IMG/VR virus record: IMGVR_UViG_3300021368_002465
Coordinates: 1 to 53,051 of that record
Strand: one strand, 5' to 3'
Length of the DNA: 53,051 nt
Source: a virus
The notes under the pieces are model-generated. The model saw only the letters and a program-made list of their open reading frames with translations, was not told the origin of the DNA and did not search any database. How positions within the stretch are numbered: position 1 is the first letter of the stretch; each line of letters starts with the position of its first letter. Below, in pieces: positions 17,801 to 25,428 of this stretch. Made by a program: the position numbers and the translations under genes.

Positions 17801-18979
17801 CTTGTAAAAACAAAATTAGATGCAGAAGGTGTATTAAGTGGTTCGACTCATGAGGGTGATTTCACATTTGATGATAATTTAACTATTAGTGGTAACTTAA
17901 CAGTTGATGGTACTACAACATCTGTAAATTCAAATACTGTTAACATTGGTGATAATATGATAGTTCTAAACTCTGATGAGACAGGAACTCCATCACAAGA
18001 TGCAGGTATTGAAATAGAAAGAGGTACTTCTACAAATGTTAAATTCCAATTCAAAGAAAGTACAGATAGATGGCAGTTTACAAATGATGGTACAACTTTC
18101 TTTAATTTACCAACAAGTACTGCAGATGTAGCAGAATTTTCAAATCTTTATTATACAGATGCAAGAGTAAAAACAAAATTAGATGCAGAAACTGTAATAA
18201 GTGGTTCTGGTCAAATATCAATCGGAGCATCACAAGTAACTGAAATTAGTAACTTAACTGCAACTGAAGGAGCACAATTAGAGAACATTGATTCAGTAAC
18301 AATCTCAAATACTCAATGGGGTTATTTAGGTGATTTAGACCAAGATTTATCAACAAACGATGATGCAATATTTAATAAAGTACAATCAAATAATCCTGAT
18401 TTAACCCATGGTGGTCATGTTGCAATAAACAGTTCTTATGATGGTAGTGGGTGGGGTACTAATAAAGGTATAGGAAGAATAACTTTTGGTACACTTGATA
18501 GTAGTTTAGCGAGAACAGTTGCAACTATCGAAGTTAAACAAGAAGATAATGGTTCTGCATATCCAGATGAAACATACATGGTATTCAAAACCATTGCAGC
18601 TGCAGAGGGAACTGCCCAAGAAAAAATGAGATTATCAGCGGATGGTAATCTAAATGTTGTTGGTGATATTGTTGCATATGCATCCTCGGATGAAAGATTA
18701 AAAGATGAAATTATACCAATTTCTAATCCTTTAGATAAAATAAATTCAATTGGAGGGTACTCTTTCGTATGGAAAGAAGAAAAACAGAATATTTATAAAG
18801 GTAAAGATTACGGAGTTATAGCTCAAGAAATCGAAAAAGTATTACCTGAATTAGTTAATACAAGAGAATCTGGGTACAAGGCCGTAAAGTATGATAAACT
18901 TGTATCACTTCTAATTGAAGGTATTAAAGAATTATCTTCAGAAGTAAAAGAATTAAAAGAAAAAATTAATAAGGAATAA
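14867..18979 (+). CDS. Tail fibre with C-terminal S74 self-cleaving chaperone
   Basis: This is a 1370-residue protein. It starts MAAILQFRQGSKS (shared fibre N-terminus), then has a HDLGSTTKKWANLHAVSGS shaft segment and a long ISGSxQ repeat region including an exact 33-bp tandem at 15455. It also carries the module GTTTYTSTNNVNIGDNIIEL...SGSLLWDATNDYW. A block near 17376-17730 parallels the 4761 fibre. The last ~97 residues are an intramolecular chaperone (Peptidase_S74): SSDERLK with Ser1274 and Lys1279 as the expected Ser-Lys dyad, then GVIAQEIEKVLPELV and YKAVKYDKLVSLLIEGIKEL with a terminal coiled coil. In this family the chaperone trimerises the fibre and cuts itself off just before the dyad Ser. 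The mature fibre would therefore end near residue 1273. Confidence 0.85.
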   Translation: MAAILQFRQGSKSSFISSGPYVSEPFFDTDTNIIHIGKSSSAVITLVKLGEINSGSLSLSGDLTASNATLSGDITIGGNIILGDSTADDITISGQLDSDLIPKTDNTHDLGSTTKKWANLHAVSGSIDFIDLRTNLPSGTVSGSDQVLGGTNIVSSSIQVISFLPDGSVSGSSQITYSDISSIPSNIISSSEQLPDGIISGSEQLPGGIISGSEQLPGGIISGSTQITDGSGIFSSSLQVNPVSIPGFQSEVKRKLDIDGVLSGSGQLPDGTVSGSAQVIGHLPSGTVSGSEQVNANTITNFDSNVKSKIDSDGVISGSVQVDVTATTNYSSVVQTTGDQTIAGNKTFSNNIVISGDLNVDGTTTYTSTNNVNIGDNIIELNYGGSATEGGIYVKDATGGSTTSGSLLWDATNDYWKAGISGGESEIVTDSNIVSKLPSGTISGSSQVNADTVTNFDSNVDDRLNAKTVISGSSQVNADTIINFDSNVKDKLDEEGIISGSSQISLSGFSTSNLSEGLNKYYTNARVKEKLDEEGVISGSSQVNADSILNFDSNVKDKLNSDSVVSGSSQVSYVGLSNIPDNIVSGSTQINNLIIGTSYSQSIDIRLLDGFASGSATSESLHTLVGNFPTSGSLGTAAFYNVSSSLADDPSVIPNVKAVYDYINNTIGAADITGVSASLGLSGGGASGYVSLSLDTGSDHFTNAVQGISPQLPDGLISGSSQVSASLIYEFDNEVDNYLVLVGAITHSNGSTGLFNEAGLISGSSQVFSDVSGDIIIDSTGEASIEPGVIIDGDIKSDAAISHTKLDLDGSGIISGSAQLPTGLISGSAITTDGTDLVAIGTSTSNVGDLASGNQLSLYGTSVSGLTSFDINGTAKSFDYVSSDFRYIDTNSGVGIVLKPNADAGKAWVIDTDGDLVSNSSNASVTGSVYGANIIARGDLSGSNLLITGDITVNGTVDGIDIATDVAANTSKTGYTDSLVKTKLDAEGVLSGSTHEGDFTFDDNLTISGNLTVDGTTTSVNSNTVNIGDNMIVLNSDETGTPSQDAGIEIERGTSTNVKFQFKESTDRWQFTNDGTTFFNLPTSTADVAEFSNLYYTDARVKTKLDAETVISGSGQISIGASQVTEISNLTATEGAQLENIDSVTISNTQWGYLGDLDQDLSTNDDAIFNKVQSNNPDLTHGGHVAINSSYDGSGWGTNKGIGRITFGTLDSSLARTVATIEVKQEDNGSAYPDETYMVFKTIAAAEGTAQEKMRLSADGNLNVVGDIVAYASSDERLKDEIIPISNPLDKINSIGGYSFVWKEEKQNIYKGKDYGVIAQEIEKVLPELVNTRESGYKAVKYDKLVSLLIEGIKELSSEVKELKEKINKE
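15455..15520 (+). repeat. Exact 33-bp tandem duplication
   Basis: Units 15455-15487 and 15488-15520 are identical base for base and encode GIISGSEQLPG twice. Partly matching copies flank them. The lack of any difference implies a very recent or gene-converted duplication. Confidence 0.85.
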
Positions 18980-18984
18980 ATAAT

Positions 18985-19614
18985 ATGGCTCAAATCATTA
19001 GATTAAAAAGAAGTACAACGGCAGGGAGTGCTCCAACTACCTCCGACTTATCAATCGGAGAATTAGCAATCAACGTTCATGATGGTAAAGTTTTCTTAAG
19101 AAGAAGTGGTTCTGTTGATGATATTAGAACAATCCTAACAAATGAATACACAGGCTCAGTAAATATTACTGGTTCTTTAACTGCTACTTCTTTTGTTGGT
19201 GATGGTTCAGGATTAACAAACATAACAGTAGACCAAGCGGCAACCGTACAGCAATCATTTGAAGGAACAACATGGAATGTTAATCACAATTTAGATACAA
19301 CAAGTCCACTTGTTGCTGTATATGATGAGAATAATTATCAAATCATACCACAAGGAGTTAGAATAGTAGATGCGGATAATGTACAAATAACATTCCCTAA
19401 TTCTGCAACTGGTTCTGCTGTAATAGCCAAAGGTGGTCATATTGTTAGTGGTTCAATTGATGCCGATAACATTAGTGGATTTGATGTAAAGGTAAAAACA
19501 AAATTAAACGCCGATGGAATATTTAGTGGTTCAGCACAAGTTACCTTACAAGGTGATGTAACTGGTACCGCGGCATCTTCTTCTATTGCTGGATTAGATG
19601 GTGGAGATATATAA
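18985..19614 (+). CDS. Short fibre protein with shared N-terminus and LDGGDI tail
   Basis: This is a 209-residue protein. MAQIIRLKRSTTAGSAPTTS...LSIGELAINVHDGKVF is the clearest Mtd-like fibre N-terminus in the window (ADLxxGELAxNxxDGKxY type). The middle ~70 residues (WNVNHNLDTTSPLVAVYD, IIPQGVRI, VIAKGGHIVSGS) form a small beta domain also present in the 23113 protein. The end LDGGDI matches the 4062 protein. It starts 5 nt after the S74 fibre stop, so co-translation is likely. It is plausibly a connector that attaches another fibre; compare the 4062/4761 pair, where a short LDGGDI protein also precedes a long fibre. Confidence 0.65.
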   Translation: MAQIIRLKRSTTAGSAPTTSDLSIGELAINVHDGKVFLRRSGSVDDIRTILTNEYTGSVNITGSLTATSFVGDGSGLTNITVDQAATVQQSFEGTTWNVNHNLDTTSPLVAVYDENNYQIIPQGVRIVDADNVQITFPNSATGSAVIAKGGHIVSGSIDADNISGFDVKVKTKLNADGIFSGSAQVTLQGDVTGTAASSSIAGLDGGDI

Positions 19615-19665
19615 ATTGAGTTATATTATAAAAAGAAAAAATAATTAAATAAAGGATAGATAAAA

Positions 19666-22600
19666 ATGATATTACACAGTCCCATAATTTCAGGTTCGTT
19701 AACATTCGCTGATAATGCAACCTTCGATTTACCAGATAATGGAATATATTCTGGTTCATTTAGTGGTTCAATACAAATTGACCAAGTAAAATCAGACTTG
19801 ATACCTGACACTTCAGGAGCATATGATTTAGGTTCAGAAGCTTACCCCTATAAAGACCTTTGGTTGGTTGGAAGCACTTTGAATCTAGGTGGTATTGGTA
19901 TTTCTGTTAGTTCAGCGAATTCAGGTCTTAGCTTTAAGAAAAAATCAGATAACACTCCAGCTGATATCGGTGCTAAATCAATTAGTATTGGTGGTATTGG
20001 AATTACTGGTAACAAGAAATTCGGTCTTGATTCTAACAACAAAGTACAAGTACTAGATGATAATGATGATGTTGATACTCTTGTTGTTAAAGATGTGATA
20101 CTTAAAGATACAACTGGAAATGGTAAAAACACCAAATTAAAAGTTACTAATGGTAAATTTACAACTTCTCAAGTTAATAACGCTGGTACAGATACGGCAG
20201 ATGATGCTGAGGGTTCTCTTTCAGGTTCATTTACTGGTTCTATCCAAGATGCACAATTCAATGGTGATGCTACCTTCAATAATGGATTGAGTGTAACTGG
20301 TACTTCAGCACTTGGAGTAACAAATGTTTCTGGTCTTGCTTCCTTAGATGGTGGTATTGATGTAGATGGAGCGTTTACAGTAGCAAACACAAGTGGTAAC
20401 GTATCAACAACTGGTACTTTAGATGCTAGTGGATTGGCAAGTTTAGATGGTGGTATTAATGTAAATGACAATTTTACAGTTTCTGATGTAGGTGGTGATG
20501 TTTCTACAAGTGGTAACTTAGGTGTAACTGGTCTTTCAACATTAGGAGCAGTATCCTCATCAGCAATGGATGTAGCAGGTCATATCCTTCCTGCCGCACA
20601 TAACACATACGATTTAGGTTCAACTGCTAGATTCTGGAGAGACCTTTACTTATCTTCAGGTTCATTATACATTAATGGTGTTCAAGTACTTTCAACAGAC
20701 GGGACTGATTTGACTGTACAAACAGATGCAGGGGAATCATTCAAAGTATTAGAAACTGGTGCTGATACAATCACACTACAAACTGCAAATGGTGATATTA
20801 CACTTACAAATGGAAGTGGTACTGGTAACATCGAATTAGATGCACCAATACAAGTAACAGCTGGTAACAATATTTTATCTTCTGATGGAAATGCAATTTC
20901 ATTTGCTAATGATATAGATGCTGGTAATAACAGAGTTGCAGCAAATAATATAGGTAACCTTGATGGTACTTCTACAATTACTGGTTCATTCGTAGGTGAT
21001 GGTACAAACTTAAGTGGTGTAACATCTTATACTGATTCAGATACAAAAACAAAATTAAATGCTGATGGTGTAATCTCAGGTTCATCTCAAGTATTCTCAG
21101 ATGTTAGTGGTGATGTTACTATCGGTTCTGATGGAACTGCAGCAATTCAAGCTAATTCAGTAGCTTTAGGAACTGATACAACTGGTGACTATGTTGCAAC
21201 TATAACAGGAGGTACTGGTCTTACTTCTACTGGAGCTACAACTGGAGAGGGAATTGCACATTCACTATCAGTAGATTATGGTACAACTGCGGATACAGCA
21301 CTTGAAGGTAATACAACAGTAGATGATGTATCAGTTGCAAACTTAAAAACTAGATTAGCTGGTGGATTTGCTTCTAATGCAGTACAAATTGGTGATTCAA
21401 GTGATACTGTTACAATTGCTGGAAATGCAATCGTTAGTGGTAACTTAACTGTAAGTGGTACAACTACAACTGTTAACTCAAATACTGTTAATATTGGAGA
21501 TAACGTTATCGTACTTAACTCTGATGAGACAGGAACACCTTCACAAAATGGTGGTATTGAAATTGAAAGAGGAACTTCAACTAATGCAGCTATCCTTTGG
21601 GATGAATCTAATGACTATTGGGTATCAGGTCTTGCAGGTTCTGAAGAAAGAATCGTAGTAGGAGCAGGTAACACATCTATTACAACATTAGGAACAATCT
21701 CAACAGGTACTTGGCAAGGTACAGCAATAGCTAGAGATTATATAGCAGGTGATGCAATCAATGGTTCAAAAATAGCTGATGATGCAGTTGATTCAGAACA
21801 CATCGCAGATGGAGCTATTGATTTAGCTCACATGGCAGCTGATTCAGTTGATGGTTCTAAAATTGCTGATGATTCAATTGATTCAGAACACTATGTAGAT
21901 GGTAGTATTGATACCGCTCATCTTGCTACTGATTCAGTTGATGGTACTAAAATTGCTGATGATGCGATTGGTCCAGAACACCTTGCGGATAATTCAGTTC
22001 AAACGGCTGCAATAGCAAATGATGCTATTGATGGAGACAAAATTGCAAACGATGCAGTATCATTTTCTCAAGTACAAAATATAACTACATCAACAATCTT
22101 AGGTAGAGTATCAGCTAATTCTGGTAATATCGAATCATTAAGTAAATCACAAGTATTATCATTTATTAATGTTGAAGATGGAGCAACTGGTGACCAAACA
22201 GCAGAAGAAATTAGAAGTGCAGTTGGTACTGGTAATAATGGTGTTATACCATCAGAGGGTACTGCTGGACATTTCTTAAAGCATGATGGTACTTTTGGAT
22301 TACCTTCTTATACTACTAACACAGATACTAACACTCAGAATACATATTCAACTTCTGTTGTATCATCAAGTGGTATTAAGTTAAGATTGACTGGAGCAGG
22401 ACATGATGGTGATACAACTGATGATATACAATTTGTTGGTGCAGGAGCAACTAGTGTAAGTAGAACAGATGCAAACACTATTACCATAACTTCTACTGAT
22501 ACAAACACAACTTACACAAGAAGTGATTTCATCAATCAGGATGTTAATACTAATTCAAATGTAACTTTTGATGATGTTGATGTTGATGGTTTATTAACAG

Positions 22601-23016
22601 TTAGTGGTACAGGTACTTCAACGTTCTCTTCTCACCTTAAATCACATTGTTTAGGTGTTGGTGTTAACCCATCGGGAACATCGGGTGAAATACATGCTGG
22701 AGCGGATATCGTAGCATATTCATCATCAGATAAAAGATTAAAAGAAAACATCAAACCAATTGAAAACCCATTAGGCAAAATTGCTCAAATAAGTGGTAAT
22801 ACTTTTGATTGGATTGAAAATTCCGAAGTACACTCTCATAAAGGTAGTGATATTGGTGTTATTGCTCAAGAAATCGAAGAAGTTTTACCAGAATTGGTAA
22901 CAACTCGTGAAAATGGATATAAAGCTGTAAAATATGATAAAGTTGTGGCTTTACTAATTGAGGCAATTAAAGACCAACAATCTCAAATTGATGAGTTAAA
23001 AGGAAAATTAAGTTAA
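19666..23016 (+). CDS. Second tail fibre with C-terminal S74 self-cleaving chaperone
   Basis: This 1116-residue protein lacks the MAxI N-terminus and begins MILHSPIISGSLTFADN. It carries two DLGS...W/Y...L shaft phrases (YDLGSEAYPYKDLWL and YDLGSTARFWRDLYL). Its GTTTTVNSNTVNIGDNVIVL module, with the following DETGTPSQ and IEIERGTSTN, nearly copies the 14867 fibre. A run of degenerate repeats follows (GSKIADDAVDSEHIADGAID type), known from marine phage fibres. The final ~96 residues are Peptidase_S74: SDKRLK with Ser1021 and Lys1026, GVIAQEIEEVLPELV and YKAVKYDKVVALLIEAIKDQ. Autocleavage is expected before Ser1021. An AAAGGA stretch precedes the ATG. Tandem hairpins follow the stop. Confidence 0.85.
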   Translation: MILHSPIISGSLTFADNATFDLPDNGIYSGSFSGSIQIDQVKSDLIPDTSGAYDLGSEAYPYKDLWLVGSTLNLGGIGISVSSANSGLSFKKKSDNTPADIGAKSISIGGIGITGNKKFGLDSNNKVQVLDDNDDVDTLVVKDVILKDTTGNGKNTKLKVTNGKFTTSQVNNAGTDTADDAEGSLSGSFTGSIQDAQFNGDATFNNGLSVTGTSALGVTNVSGLASLDGGIDVDGAFTVANTSGNVSTTGTLDASGLASLDGGINVNDNFTVSDVGGDVSTSGNLGVTGLSTLGAVSSSAMDVAGHILPAAHNTYDLGSTARFWRDLYLSSGSLYINGVQVLSTDGTDLTVQTDAGESFKVLETGADTITLQTANGDITLTNGSGTGNIELDAPIQVTAGNNILSSDGNAISFANDIDAGNNRVAANNIGNLDGTSTITGSFVGDGTNLSGVTSYTDSDTKTKLNADGVISGSSQVFSDVSGDVTIGSDGTAAIQANSVALGTDTTGDYVATITGGTGLTSTGATTGEGIAHSLSVDYGTTADTALEGNTTVDDVSVANLKTRLAGGFASNAVQIGDSSDTVTIAGNAIVSGNLTVSGTTTTVNSNTVNIGDNVIVLNSDETGTPSQNGGIEIERGTSTNAAILWDESNDYWVSGLAGSEERIVVGAGNTSITTLGTISTGTWQGTAIARDYIAGDAINGSKIADDAVDSEHIADGAIDLAHMAADSVDGSKIADDSIDSEHYVDGSIDTAHLATDSVDGTKIADDAIGPEHLADNSVQTAAIANDAIDGDKIANDAVSFSQVQNITTSTILGRVSANSGNIESLSKSQVLSFINVEDGATGDQTAEEIRSAVGTGNNGVIPSEGTAGHFLKHDGTFGLPSYTTNTDTNTQNTYSTSVVSSSGIKLRLTGAGHDGDTTDDIQFVGAGATSVSRTDANTITITSTDTNTTYTRSDFINQDVNTNSNVTFDDVDVDGLLTVSGTGTSTFSSHLKSHCLGVGVNPSGTSGEIHAGADIVAYSSSDKRLKENIKPIENPLGKIAQISGNTFDWIENSEVHSHKGSDIGVIAQEIEEVLPELVTTRENGYKAVKYDKVVALLIEAIKDQQSQIDELKGKLS

Positions 23017-23030
23017 AATAAAGGTAAATA

Positions 23031-23048
23031 TCCCCCCTTATGGGGGGT
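23031..23048 (+). other. GC hairpin preceding a terminator
   Basis: Six C's and six G's flank the loop TTAT. There is no T-run directly after it, so alone it is unlikely to terminate. It may protect the 3' end or assist the terminator 1 nt downstream. Confidence 0.6.
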
Positions 23049-23070
23049 AATCCTTATATAAGGATTTTTT
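23049..23070 (+). terminator. Rho-independent terminator
   Basis: AATCCTTA and TAAGGATT form a perfect 8-bp stem with a TA loop, followed by T's. It closes the S74 fibre transcript. Confidence 0.8.
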
Positions 23071-23112
23071 AATTACCAACTAATTATATAATGAAAACGG
23101 TAAGTCATAAAT

Positions 23113-24414
23113 ATGGCACAGACAATCAAGTTAAAAAGAACTTCGGTACAAGGTAAGATACCTACTATATCCAACATCGAACTCGGTGAGTTGGCGATGA
23201 ACACATATGATGGTAGAATATTCTTTGAAAAGAATAATGGAACACCATCAGTACAAGAAATCATAACAACAGATTCCGAAGTAACTGGTTCACTTAATTT
23301 GAATGGTGCTATAACGGCTTCTTCATTAAACATTACTGGTAATACTACAATAGATGGTGATTTAACTTTAGGAGGTCAATTAACCATCGGAGATGCAACT
23401 ACTGATTCAGTAAATGTAATTGCAAGTTTATCTTCTTCACTAATACCTGAAAGTACATTAAGTTTTGATTTAGGTTCATCTTCTAAAAAATGGAGCACTG
23501 CTTATATTGGAACATCTAATGTTGCTATACAAAGTATAATAGATACTCGTTCAGGTCAAAACTATACATTAACAGTAGGAGCAAACTCAACTGGTGATAA
23601 ATTTTTAGTAACAACAGATAATACTGCAACAAAAGGTATAGTTTTATCTTCAAGAAATACAGGAAATACAGCAGATTCAAAATTATCATTTAGTGGTTCT
23701 GCTTTTGAGTTTGGTGGAGGAACTGTATCTGGTACATTTAGTGGTGATGGTAGTGGATTGAGTGGATTATCAGTAGACCAAGTTGCAACTGTAACTGGTT
23801 CGTTTACTAATACTAATTCAGTATCAGTAACTCATAACTTTGGTTCTAAAAATGTATTAGTATCTGTATATGATAATAGTGATAACCAATTAATACCACA
23901 AGGAGTTACCTTAACTAATAATAACTCTATATCAGTTACCTTGAGTGGAAATCATTCAGGTCATGTTGTAGTTGCAAAAGGTGGACATGTTGTAAGTGGT
24001 TCAACTGCTGCAGATAATATTACTGGATTTGATACTAAAGTAAAAACTAAACTAAATGCAGATGAAGTAGTTAGTGGTTCGGGTCATCCAGACCACTCAA
24101 CAATTACACTTGGTAGTGGAAAAGGTTTGAGTGGTGGTGGAACAATTAACGTAAGTAGAAGTATAACATTAGATACTGGTTCTAATCATTTTGTAAATGG
24201 TATTGTAGGTGCAACTTCTTATAGAGTAGATGTAAGTGGAGCCGAATACTATACGGTAACACATAATTTAGATGAAGATTATCCTTTTGTCCAAGCTTGG
24301 AACACAACAACTAATCAGATAGAAGTTCCACAATCAGTCACTAGACAATCTAGTAATGCTTTTAGAATAGATTTTTCAGCAGCATTTTCAGGAAAAATAA
24401 TCGTAAAAAAATAA
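23113..24414 (+). CDS. Tail-fibre protein with shared N-terminus and two VxHN beta domains
   Basis: This 433-residue protein starts MAQTIKLKRTSVQGKIPTIS...IELGELAMNTYDGRIFF, the Mtd-like fibre N-terminus. A FDLGSSSKKWSTAYIG shaft phrase lies near 115-130. Residues ~235-300 (VSVTHNFGSKNVLVSVYD, LIPQGVTL, VVVAKGGHVVSGS) match the 18985 protein. The C-terminal ~65 residues (YYTVTHNLDEDYPFVQAWN, EVPQSVTR) are a diverged second copy of the same domain. No chaperone or enzyme motif is present. The glycosyltransferase gene starts only 3 nt downstream, which links fibre and enzyme in one transcript. No TATTTATA box is seen in the upstream gap. Confidence 0.7.
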   Translation: MAQTIKLKRTSVQGKIPTISNIELGELAMNTYDGRIFFEKNNGTPSVQEIITTDSEVTGSLNLNGAITASSLNITGNTTIDGDLTLGGQLTIGDATTDSVNVIASLSSSLIPESTLSFDLGSSSKKWSTAYIGTSNVAIQSIIDTRSGQNYTLTVGANSTGDKFLVTTDNTATKGIVLSSRNTGNTADSKLSFSGSAFEFGGGTVSGTFSGDGSGLSGLSVDQVATVTGSFTNTNSVSVTHNFGSKNVLVSVYDNSDNQLIPQGVTLTNNNSISVTLSGNHSGHVVVAKGGHVVSGSTAADNITGFDTKVKTKLNADEVVSGSGHPDHSTITLGSGKGLSGGGTINVSRSITLDTGSNHFVNGIVGATSYRVDVSGAEYYTVTHNLDEDYPFVQAWNTTTNQIEVPQSVTRQSSNAFRIDFSAAFSGKIIVKK

Positions 24415-24417
24415 AAT

Positions 24418-25419
24418 ATGTATGATGTTTATTATACAACCGGTGGAGGTCCTTGGTTAAATGCAGGAACTGATACATGGGTTAATATTTGGTTAGAAGA
24501 AATTGCACCAAAGTTGACTGTTAAACCTGTACTTCTCATACATAGAAACAAACCAAAAAACTTCAATAATCATAAATTCGACTTTCCAATAGAAACTCAT
24601 TGGCATGGCGATGATATAAGAAAGTTTGAAAAAATAGTAAAAGATTGTAGAAGGATTCATATTTTACATGGACATTATACACCACAAAGAGCCATAGAAA
24701 ATAATAAACATAAAATATACAGTAACGTACTACATAATTCAGTTGACCATATTGTAAAATCAACTATGTTTAGTGATGTTCCTGTTATATCCCATCCATT
24801 TCATTCCTCTAAGTGGGAGATGGAAGTAAATGAATGGGCAAAAAAATCAATATGGATTGGATTGTATCCATTAAAATATTCTACAATTGATATACCAAAC
24901 TTTTATGAATTCAAAGAGAATAAAGAATTAAGTAATTCAAATAATATTGGATTTGCAGCAAGATGCGAAGGAAGAAAAAATCCTCACCTATTAGATAGAA
25001 AACCAGGATATGCATTTACAGATGGTAAAGAATTAAATGATTTATGGAAAAAAGGACAAGGACTGAATTTTACTAAACTAAAAATATATCAGTATAATCC
25101 AAAATACAAAGATACGTTTTACAATATGGAATGGGGTATATCTCATTCATGTTTTACATATGAACCCTTTGGGTATTCAATATTTGAGGCGGTTGATTAT
25201 GGAAAAATACCAATTTTACACACAACTTGGTGTCCTGATTTCGAATATCCTTATAGAGCGGCATCGCAAACTGATTTTAATAATATTTATAATAGACTAA
25301 CAACAGAGTCATTTGATATAAAAAACAAGTGGTTTAGTATTCTTAAAGAGTATATGGTTAAAAACTACACTAATAAACAAAAGTGGATAAATCAATTACT
25401 TGATATTTATAACATATAG
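24418..25419 (+). CDS. GT-B type glycosyltransferase (GT4-like)
   Basis: This is a 333-residue protein. The N-terminal phrase TTGGGPWLNAGTDTW resembles the glycine-rich donor/acceptor loop of GT-B enzymes. The C-terminal half has an EX7E motif, E249-PFGYSIF-E257, followed by AVDYGKIPIL, the classic sugar-nucleotide-binding segment of retaining GT4-type transferases. Phage enzymes of this kind add sugars to DNA, to virion proteins or to host surface glycans. Placement between a fibre gene and a Hint-domain virion-like gene favours virion protein or receptor modification over DNA glycosylation. No signal peptide or membrane segment is visible, so a cytoplasmic enzyme is expected. The substrate is unknown. 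The stop overlaps the promoter-like box of the next gene. Confidence 0.7.
   Translation: MYDVYYTTGGGPWLNAGTDTWVNIWLEEIAPKLTVKPVLLIHRNKPKNFNNHKFDFPIETHWHGDDIRKFEKIVKDCRRIHILHGHYTPQRAIENNKHKIYSNVLHNSVDHIVKSTMFSDVPVISHPFHSSKWEMEVNEWAKKSIWIGLYPLKYSTIDIPNFYEFKENKELSNSNNIGFAARCEGRKNPHLLDRKPGYAFTDGKELNDLWKKGQGLNFTKLKIYQYNPKYKDTFYNMEWGISHSCFTYEPFGYSIFEAVDYGKIPILHTTWCPDFEYPYRAASQTDFNNIYNRLTTESFDIKNKWFSILKEYMVKNYTNKQKWINQLLDIYNI
25404..25411 (+). promoter_or_regulatory. TATTTATA element inside gene end
   Basis: It lies in the last codons of the glycosyltransferase gene, 17 nt before the ATG at 25429, and an AGGAGA ribosome-binding stretch lies between. It is positioned like the other boxes despite being in coding sequence. 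Confidence 0.4.
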
Positions 25420-25428
25420 GAGAAAAAT

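Noticed and set aside
23031-23048. C6/G6 hairpin as the terminator itself
   Set aside because: It lacks a T-run; the adjacent hairpin at 23049-23070 has one and is the better terminator.
4761-24414. Diversity-generating retroelement acting on fibres with Mtd-like N-termini
   Set aside because: No reverse transcriptase gene and no template/variable repeat pair with adenine-specific changes was seen in the window.
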